Source: Streptomyces sp. NBC_01463 (GTDB lineage Bacteria > Actinomycetota > Actinomycetes > Streptomycetales > Streptomycetaceae). Taken from it: 64,000 nucleotides of DNA. The DNA lies in NCBI GenBank assembly GCA_036227345.1, contig CP109468.1:2046001-2110000 (forward strand). The letters are read 5' to 3'. Of this stretch, positions 55,102 through 64,000 are shown one piece after another. Each line of letters begins with the position of its first letter. Positions within the stretch are counted from its first letter, which is position 1. The translations under genes were made by a program, and so were the position numbers. Under the pieces are notes generated by a model that did no database searches, was not told the DNA's origin, and was given only the letters and a program-made list of their open reading frames with translations.

Positions 55102-55135
55102 CGGCCGGGGGCGGTGCCTTGTGCGCCCCCGGCCG
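55102..55135. terminator. Bidirectional terminator, GH1 / ROK gene
   Basis: CGGCCGGGGGCG and CGCCCCCGGCCG form a perfect 12-bp stem with a 10-nt loop, ending right at the stop of the convergent ROK gene. Confidence 0.8.
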
Positions 55136-56380
55136 TCAGCGCGCCGCGTACGCCGCCGGGTCCGCCAGGACCCCGCGCACCACCCGGGCCGCCGCTCCCC
55201 GTGCCGCGTCGCCGGAGAGCGAGGAGGCCCGCAGACCGCTGCCGTCGGTGCGCCACCTGCCCGACACCACCCGGTCGGCGAGCTGCGCCTCGGCCGCCCC
55301 GGCGAGCCACGGCATCAGGTCCCGGTAGATGCCGCCGAGCACGACGGTGTCGAGGTCGAAGAGGTTGACAGCCCCGGCCAGCACCAGCCCCATCCGGTCG
55401 CCGGCCGCCCGCAGCACCTCCAGCGTCCCCGGGTCGCCCGCCCGCGCCCGCTTCTCCAGCTCGCCGAGCCCGCGCACGCCCGCCGCCGGGTCGATGCCGG
55501 CGGCACGCAGCAGCGCCGCCTGGCCCGCGTACTGCTCCAGGCAGCCGCGCGCCCCGCATCCGCACAGCGGCCCCTGCGGGTCGACGACCACATGCCCGAC
55601 CTCGCCGGCGAACCCGTGGGCGCCGCGCAGCAGTTCCCCCTGGAGGACCAGCGCGCCGCCGACGCCGATCTCACCGGTGAGATAGAGGAACCCCCGGGCA
55701 CCGCCGCCGTCGGCGCCGTCGAGCCCGCCGAACCACAACTCGGCCAGCGCCGCCAGATTGGCCTCGTTGTCCGAGCTGACCGCCAGCGCCCGGCCCGCCG
55801 GCCGCAGAGTACTGAGCGCCTGGCCGAAGATGCCTTCGGCCGCGACCCGGTACCAGCCGAGGTTGGGCGCCTGGCGGACCATGCCGCCGGAGACGAGTCC
55901 GGGCAGGGCCAGCTCGACGCCGACGGCCCGCAGTCCCTGCTCGCCGGTCGAGGTGATGACCCGGTTGGTGAGCCGGGCCGCGTGGGCGAGGACCTCGGCC
56001 GGGGGTGTGTTCCGGTTGTCGATGTGCTCGGTGACACGGACCCGGTCGGTGCCGCCGAGACCGACCGCGCAGACCGAGACGTAGTCGATGTTGATCTCGA
56101 CGCCGAGCCCGGCCGGGCCGGTCTCCGACACCTTGAGCACGGTGCCCGGGCGCCCGGCGCTGCCGCTGAACGTCTTGCCGGACTCGGTCAGCAGGTCGAG
56201 CGCCAGCAGTTCCTCGACGAGGGAGGAGACGGCGGCCCGGGTCAGCCCGACCCTGGCGGCCGCACGGGCCCGGGTCACCTCCCCCTCCTCCAGGACGGCA
56301 CGCAGGACGAGGCCGAGGTTGTTACGGCGCACGGACTCGGTACCGGCCTTGGCGCCGGGCGAGGTCGATTCGATCGTCAT
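55136..56380 (-). CDS. ROK family transcriptional regulator (XylR-like)
   Basis: This 414-residue protein has an N-terminal winged HTH (EVTRARAAARVGLTRAAVSSLVEEL) and a C-terminal ROK domain. GLGVEINIDYVSVCAVGLG replaces the kinase-like phosphate loop. SSDNEANLAALAE, EIGVGGALVLQGELLRGAHGFAGEVGH and the zinc-site cysteines CGCGARGCLE are typical. It lacks kinase-competent ATP motifs, as expected for a repressor. The position next to xylAB and the sugar-uptake operon makes it the obvious local regulator. Whether xylose or an oligosaccharide is the inducer is unknown. It is clearly distinct from the Rok7B7-type protein at 28128-29327. Confidence 0.9.
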   Translation of the reverse strand: MTIESTSPGAKAGTESVRRNNLGLVLRAVLEEGEVTRARAAARVGLTRAAVSSLVEELLALDLLTESGKTFSGSAGRPGTVLKVSETGPAGLGVEINIDYVSVCAVGLGGTDRVRVTEHIDNRNTPPAEVLAHAARLTNRVITSTGEQGLRAVGVELALPGLVSGGMVRQAPNLGWYRVAAEGIFGQALSTLRPAGRALAVSSDNEANLAALAELWFGGLDGADGGGARGFLYLTGEIGVGGALVLQGELLRGAHGFAGEVGHVVVDPQGPLCGCGARGCLEQYAGQAALLRAAGIDPAAGVRGLGELEKRARAGDPGTLEVLRAAGDRMGLVLAGAVNLFDLDTVVLGGIYRDLMPWLAGAAEAQLADRVVSGRWRTDGSGLRASSLSGDAARGAAARVVRGVLADPAAYAAR

Positions 56381-56442
56381 CAGACCTTCGAGCGTAGGCC
56401 CTCGACGTCCCGTGATCGGCGCGCACCCACCGACGACCTGGG

Positions 56443-56477
56443 GTTTCGCGGCCCACGCCCGTGGGACGCGCCGAAAC
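56443..56477 (-). promoter_or_regulatory. Nested dyad upstream of the ROK gene
   Basis: GTTTCG (56443-56448) and CGAAAC (56472-56477) bracket CCCAC-GCCC-GTGGG (56452-56465), giving two nested inverted repeats about 65-95 bp before the ROK start. This may be an autoregulatory operator or simply a leader hairpin. The rest of the 276-bp gap shows no gene. Confidence 0.35.
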
Positions 56478-56656
56478 GATCACACACCTGAAACACCGGC
56501 GCAGCCACCCCGCCACATCGCCCGGCTACGTTGGCCGTACGCGGCCGCCGTTGCCCGCTCCACCCGCCCCCGGACCCCCTGGTCCGGCCGGTGAACGAGG
56601 AGGTCGGCGGTGTACGACAGGACCAGGGTCTTTCGACCGGACCCCGCGAGCCCGGC

Positions 56657-58675
56657 ATGATCCGAACGAGAGGCCCTAGATCGCGGCGCCGTGCGCCGGC
56701 GTGGCTCACCCATGTGCTGCGCCTGCGCCGGGCCCCCGTGCCCCGGACGGCGATGGTGCGCGGCGCGCTCGGCGCGGGCCCGCTGCTCGCCGCCGGTCTC
56801 GCGTCCGGCCGGGCCGGGCCCGGTGTCCTCGCCGCACTCGGGGCGATGCTCGCCGGAGTCAACGACCGCCCCGGGACCCGCCGCAAGGGTCTCGTCCACA
56901 TCGGGCTGCCGGCCGCGGCCGGATCGCTGGGGCTGCTCGTCGGCGCCCTGGTCGCGGACACGACGGGGCGGTGGACGGCGGTCCCGGTGCTCTTCCTGGT
57001 CGGCTGGGTGTCCGGGGCGCTGAGTGCCCGGGGCGCCGTCTGGTCGGCGGCCGCCCTCCAGCTGCTGGTCACCACCACGATCGGGATGGGGATGCCGCTG
57101 GCGGGACCGGCCTGGCTGAAGGCGCTGTGCTTCCTGTCCGGGGCGGCCTGGCTGGTCGTCCTGCGGCTGCTGCTGCGCGCCCCGCGGTCACCGGGCGCGA
57201 CCCGGTGGAGCGGTGAACGCGAGGCCGTCGCGGCGGTGTTCGACGCGCTCGCGGACGCGCTGGGCGCACTCGGCGGACCGGGGGCACCCGCCGCCCGCCG
57301 GCGTCTCGTCGCCGCACAGCAGCAGGCGGACGAGGCACTGTGGCTGATGCGGCTCATGCCGTGGCCGCGCCGGTCGGGCGGAGCCGGCCGCGCCCTCGCC
57401 GAACGGTCCGGCGCGGGGGCCGCGCTCTGCGAGGCGAGCATCGCGCTGCAGTGGGAGGGCCGGCCCGTCCCGGACGAGGTGGCCGATGGACCCCGGCGGC
57501 TGGCCGCGGCGGTCCGTTCCGGCGGCCCGGCGGGCGCGCTGCCGAGCCCCCGGCCGGACACCGTCGAACGGCTTGCCTTCGACCGGGCGGTACTGGACGC
57601 CGCCGTGATCTTCGACCGGACGACTCCGTACGCCGCCCACGCACCCCGGGAACGGCGCCTCCCCCGCACCCCGGGCACGAACCCCGGTGTCCGCACGGGC
57701 CTGTTCACGCCCGCCGGACGTGAGTACGGGCTGCGCGTGGCGCTGTGCGTGTCGGTCACGGCGGCCGTCGCGCTGCTGCTGCACGAGAACCACTGGTACT
57801 GGCTGCCGGCCACCGCCGCCTTCCTGGTGAAGCCCGACATGGGTCCGCTGTTCTCGCGGGTGGTGAACCGCTTCGCCGGGACGGTGGCCGGAGTCCTCGC
57901 CTTCGTCGCGCTGACGGCCGCGCTCGGCGGCCTCGGCCGGCCGCTCGTGGTCGGGGCGGTCGTCGTGGCCGGGGCCCTGGTCCCGCTGTCCACCCGCCAC
58001 TTCGCGTTCCAGACCGCGGTGATCACCGTGCTGGTGCTGTCGTTCGTCCACACCGCGGGGGACACCGAGGCGGCCGCGTCCCGGCTGCTGGAGACGTTCC
58101 TGGCCTGCGTCATCGTGCTGCTCGTCGGCCATCTGCCCCTGGTGACCGATCCCCGGGTCCGGGTCGGGCACCGGTTCGCGGTCACCCTGCGCTGCACGGA
58201 GCGGTATCTGCGCCATGTGCTGGACGCGCCCGGGCCGGGCGGGGACCGGCAGCGGGACGGCGTACTGGGGCTGGCGCTGCGCGGTGCCGCGTACCGGGCG
58301 CTCGCCGAGGCGCGGGCGGCGGCGGAGACGGCCGCGGCGGAGCTGCCGGGGCCGTTCGGCGGGCGGCGCCAGGACTGGTCGGCGGTGACGGTCGCGGCCG
58401 AACTGGTCGTGGACGCGGCTACCGCGTGCGCGCTGCGGGTCGAGCACGGGGTGCCGCGTCCCGCATCCGGTGACGTGGCGCGCGTGACGGCGGCGCTGTC
58501 CGGGCTGGCGGACGCCCTGGAGGACGGGCACCGCACGGCGCGGCCGGCGCCGGGTCCCGGTCCGCGCGACTGCCGTTCGCTGCGGGACGTGATGACGCAG
58601 CTGCACGGTATTCACCGGCTCACCACAGCGGGGCCGCCGCGACCGCCGGCACCCTGCCGGGCCCCTCTGTCCTGA
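56657..58675 (+). CDS. FUSC family integral membrane protein
   Basis: This 672-residue protein has the two-block architecture of the fusaric acid resistance/aromatic acid exporter-like family. An N-terminal helical bundle lies at about 30-155 and a second bundle at about 365-490 (LRVALCVSVTAAVALLLHEN, HWYWLPATAAFLVKPDMGPL is the family signature). Cytosolic Ala/Arg-rich segments lie between and after them. ATG 56657 is chosen because the upstream extension (from 56531) overlaps a region without coding character. The function is uncertain: family members export small aromatic acids or act in envelope maintenance. It is probably monocistronic. Confidence 0.82.
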   Translation: MIRTRGPRSRRRAPAWLTHVLRLRRAPVPRTAMVRGALGAGPLLAAGLASGRAGPGVLAALGAMLAGVNDRPGTRRKGLVHIGLPAAAGSLGLLVGALVADTTGRWTAVPVLFLVGWVSGALSARGAVWSAAALQLLVTTTIGMGMPLAGPAWLKALCFLSGAAWLVVLRLLLRAPRSPGATRWSGEREAVAAVFDALADALGALGGPGAPAARRRLVAAQQQADEALWLMRLMPWPRRSGGAGRALAERSGAGAALCEASIALQWEGRPVPDEVADGPRRLAAAVRSGGPAGALPSPRPDTVERLAFDRAVLDAAVIFDRTTPYAAHAPRERRLPRTPGTNPGVRTGLFTPAGREYGLRVALCVSVTAAVALLLHENHWYWLPATAAFLVKPDMGPLFSRVVNRFAGTVAGVLAFVALTAALGGLGRPLVVGAVVVAGALVPLSTRHFAFQTAVITVLVLSFVHTAGDTEAAASRLLETFLACVIVLLVGHLPLVTDPRVRVGHRFAVTLRCTERYLRHVLDAPGPGGDRQRDGVLGLALRGAAYRALAEARAAAETAAAELPGPFGGRRQDWSAVTVAAELVVDAATACALRVEHGVPRPASGDVARVTAALSGLADALEDGHRTARPAPGPGPRDCRSLRDVMTQLHGIHRLTTAGPPRPPAPCRAPLS

Positions 58676-58848
58676 CCTCTCCGGCCCCCGCAACACCCGC
58701 ATAACCGGGCGAAGATGTCATGGTGCCATCATTTCGCCAAACCCTTGGACACGTGAGGGACTCGTGAAAGGATCACCCTCAATTCCGTGGCGTGTCCCCG
58801 TATCCCGCGGCGCGTCACGCCTCGTCCCACCATCCATGGAGAACACAC

Positions 58849-59700
58849 GTGGCCAAGATTTCTGGCCGGCTGCCCGGAAGGGCCGCCACCCGCCTCGCCG
58901 CCGCCGCGATAACCGCGGCCCTCGTCGGCACCGGCGCCTCCGCGTTCGCCGCCGAGCCGGGCGACGCCCCCATGTACGGCATCGCCGGGCTGGACAGCGC
59001 GGGCGCCTCGTACTACTACGCGCCGAACGGTGAGGGCGGCCTGCAGACCCGCGTCCCGCTCGACACCGGCTGGAAGGACGTCAAGTTCCTCGGCCGCGTG
59101 GACAACGACGCCGACAGCGTCGCCGACGGCCGCTGGCAGACGAACGCGGCCGGGGTGCTCAACTACGCCGCCAACGACAACTCCGACCTCAAGAACGTCG
59201 GACACGGCTGGAACATCTACAACACGCTCGTCTCGGCGGGCAACGTGGGCGGCGCCGAGTCCGGCGACCTCCTGGGCCGCGACGCGGCCGGCTACCTCTA
59301 CCTGTACCTGGGCTACGGCGACGGAACCGTCACCAAGCGGTACAAGGTCGGCGGCGGCTGGAACGCGTACACGCAGATCGCCGGCAACGGCGACCTGACC
59401 GGCGACGGCAAGAACGACATCGTCGCCCGCGACAAGACCGGCGTCCTGTGGCTCTACAAGGGCACCGGCGACTACAAGGCCCCGTTCGCGGCCCGCACCA
59501 AGGTCGGTGGCGGCTGGAACACGTACAACACCGTCTTCGCCCCGGGTGACATCGACCTGGACGGCACGACCGACCTCGTCGGCCGGGACGCCAAGGGCGC
59601 GCTGTACCTCTACAAGGGCACCGGCAACGCCGCGGCCCCGTACGGGGCGCGGACCCTGGTCGGTACCGGTGGCTGGAACACCTACCGTCTGCTCTTCTGA
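58849..59700 (+). CDS. Exported FG-GAP/VCBS repeat protein, copy 1
   Basis: This 283-residue secreted protein starts at GTG 58849, with GGAG eight bases upstream. The signal peptide runs to about residue 35 (AAITAALVGTGASAFAAEPG). The mature part is about four to five propeller-like blades with the repeated pattern GDLTGDGKNDIVARD...GVLWLYKGTG, in which the Asp/Gly loop resembles calcium-binding FG-GAP repeats, alternating with GWNxYN(T/Q) segments. It has no catalytic motif. A close paralogue follows after 114 bp. Its function is unknown. Surface calcium-stabilised lectin-like or adhesive roles are possible. Confidence 0.85.
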   Translation: MAKISGRLPGRAATRLAAAAITAALVGTGASAFAAEPGDAPMYGIAGLDSAGASYYYAPNGEGGLQTRVPLDTGWKDVKFLGRVDNDADSVADGRWQTNAAGVLNYAANDNSDLKNVGHGWNIYNTLVSAGNVGGAESGDLLGRDAAGYLYLYLGYGDGTVTKRYKVGGGWNAYTQIAGNGDLTGDGKNDIVARDKTGVLWLYKGTGDYKAPFAARTKVGGGWNTYNTVFAPGDIDLDGTTDLVGRDAKGALYLYKGTGNAAAPYGARTLVGTGGWNTYRLLF

Positions 59701-59753
59701 TCAAAAGTGAAGGTTTCCCACCCGAAGTCATGACACGATTCGGATGAAACCCG

Positions 59754-59786
59754 TGGCCTGCCCATCCTGTCGGGATGGGCGGGCCA
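59754..59786 (+). terminator. Hairpin between the FG-GAP paralogues
   Basis: TGGCCTGCCCATCC pairs with GGATGGGCGGGCCA (one G-U pair) over a 5-nt loop, 53 bp after the copy-1 stop and 28 bp before the copy-2 start. Confidence 0.65.
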
Positions 59787-59814
59787 CAACTCATCTAGAT
59801 CCATGGAGTACTTC

Positions 59815-60732
59815 GTGGCCAAAACCTCTGGCCGTAAGCACAGACGGATAGCCGCACGCGTGGCAGCCGCGGCACTCACCGCCGCACTCGTCGGTACCGG
59901 CACGTCCGCCGTCGCCGCCGACTCCCCGCAGCCCTCGCTGGGCTCGCCGGCCGCGGCACCTTCCGCCGCGACGGCTGCCGCCGCGGCCGTCACCCCCAAC
60001 TTCGCGCTGTACGGTCTCACCTCCGGTGGCTCCGCGTACGCGTACCGCTCGAACGGCAAGGGCGGGATCACCTCCCGCGAGCTCAAGGGCTCGGGCTGGC
60101 AGGGAGTGTCCAACCTCCTCCAGGTCGCCAACACCCAGAAGAGCAGCGGCGACGCCGACGGCATCTGGTTCCGCGAGTCCAGCGGCTACCTGGGATACCT
60201 GAAGTTCGACGCCTCGACTCCGGTCAAGGTCGGCAGTGGCTGGAACATCTACAACAAGCTGGTCTCGCCCGGCAACCTCGGCGGCGCGGCCGCCGGCGAC
60301 CTGCTCGGCCGGGACAGCGGCGGCAACCTCTACCTCTACCTGAACTACGGGAACGGCTCGCTGACGAGCCGCTACAAGGTCGGTGGCGGCTGGAACGCGT
60401 ACTCGCAGATCGCCGGCAACGGCGACCTGAGCGGTGACGGCAAGAACGACATCGTCGCCCGCGACTCGGCCGGCGTCCTGTGGCTCTACAAGGGCACCGG
60501 GAACTACAAGGCCCCGTTCTCCGCCCGCACCAAGATCGGTTCCGGCTGGAACACGTACAACCAGCTCATCTCCACGGGTGACATCACCGAGGACGGCCGT
60601 ACCGACCTCGTGGCCCGTGACAAGACCGGTGCGCTGTACCTGTACAAGGGCACCGGCAAGGCCTCGGCCCCGTTCGGCGGCCGCGTGAAGATCGGCGCGA
60701 GCGGCTGGAACAGCTACCGCTTCCTCTTCTGA
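59815..60732 (+). CDS. Exported FG-GAP/VCBS repeat protein, copy 2
   Basis: This 305-residue paralogue of the preceding gene starts at GTG 59815. GTG-Ala-Lys and the upstream CCATGGAG context mirror copy 1. The nearby ATG 59803 lacks a spaced ribosome-binding site. The signal peptide runs to about residue 35 (LTAALVGTGTSAVAAD). An extra Ala/Pro-rich stretch (about 37-60, SPAAAPSAATAAAAA) separates it from the repeats, unlike copy 1. Repeats match closely (GDLSGDGKNDIVARD, GVLWLYKGTGNYKAPF, GDITEDGRTDLVARD). This is a tandem duplication followed by divergence. The function is unknown. Confidence 0.86.
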   Translation: MAKTSGRKHRRIAARVAAAALTAALVGTGTSAVAADSPQPSLGSPAAAPSAATAAAAAVTPNFALYGLTSGGSAYAYRSNGKGGITSRELKGSGWQGVSNLLQVANTQKSSGDADGIWFRESSGYLGYLKFDASTPVKVGSGWNIYNKLVSPGNLGGAAAGDLLGRDSGGNLYLYLNYGNGSLTSRYKVGGGWNAYSQIAGNGDLSGDGKNDIVARDSAGVLWLYKGTGNYKAPFSARTKIGSGWNTYNQLISTGDITEDGRTDLVARDKTGALYLYKGTGKASAPFGGRVKIGASGWNSYRFLF

Positions 60733-60757
60733 GCCGGTAGCACCTCCCCCACATCAT

Positions 60758-60797
60758 GAGAGGGCCGCACCCCCGTCGCCGGGGGTGCGGCCCTCTC
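60758..60797. terminator. Bidirectional terminator, FG-GAP copy 2 / acnA
   Basis: GAGAGGGCCGCACCCCC and its perfect complement form a 17-bp stem with a GTCGCC loop between the two convergent genes. Confidence 0.9.
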
Positions 60798-60816
60798 GCC
60801 GTACTGCCGCTGATCC

Positions 60817-64000
<3,184 letters not shown>

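Overview
This is a window of high-GC DNA with strong third-position GC bias, many GTG starts and frequent ATGA/GTGA stop-start overlaps. It is almost certainly the chromosome of a Streptomyces or a very close relative. From memory, the backbone order matches, in reverse, the S. coelicolor stretch from about SCO6030 to SCO5999: RNase D, fadAB, dxs, xylHGF, rok7B7, ngcGFE and aconitase. No tRNA, rRNA, CRISPR array, insertion sequence or phage gene was seen.

Layout. 1-6.6 kb: a 5'-truncated DUF3000 gene, an orphan NarL-type response regulator, ribonuclease D and a coupled fadA-fadB beta-oxidation pair. 6.6-20.7 kb: a surface-glycopolymer locus. It holds a CDP-alcohol phosphotransferase, a 1492-residue GT2-GT2-TagF fusion, an SGNH esterase, an Ig-like protein, a lipoprotein of the phosphodiester glycosidase family, three tandem beta-propeller paralogues without export signals (one carrying a degenerate PIG-L deacetylase domain) and an LCP ligase. 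20.8-24.4 kb: an amino acid permease and dxs. 24.6-33.0 kb: the xylose ABC transporter xylFGH, its ROK regulator rok7B7 and the chitin-oligosaccharide transporter ngcEFG.

33.4-60.7 kb is an accessory-looking stretch. It begins with a secreted GH92 alpha-mannosidase and a GH18 chitinase. Next come an XRE/DUF397 pair, an unrecognised protein with three Cys/His-marked repeats, a histidine phosphatase, a remnant of an aminoglycoside-phosphotransferase-like gene, and a MerR regulator divergent from an aldo-keto reductase. A sugar block follows: GH31 alpha-xylosidase, xylB, divergent xylA, a sugar ABC transporter, GH1 beta-glucosidase and a second ROK regulator. The stretch closes with an FUSC membrane protein and two tandem exported FG-GAP repeat proteins. 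60.8-64 kb: aconitase acnA with a striking upstream operator, then the 3' end of a further gene.

How the parts fit. Polysaccharide breakdown is the dominant theme: chitin (GH18 plus NgcEFG, both with DasR-like sites), mannan or glycoprotein glycans (GH92, with a LacI-type palindrome), and xylose or xyloglucan oligosaccharides (GH31, GH1, XylA, XylB, two transporters and two ROK regulators). The second theme is a phosphodiester-linked cell-wall polymer locus whose propeller proteins and trimodular polymerase look under-described. The most checkable predictions are operators: a Rok7B7 site before xylF, DasR sites before ngcE and chitinase, and a TamR-like 18-bp palindrome before acnA.
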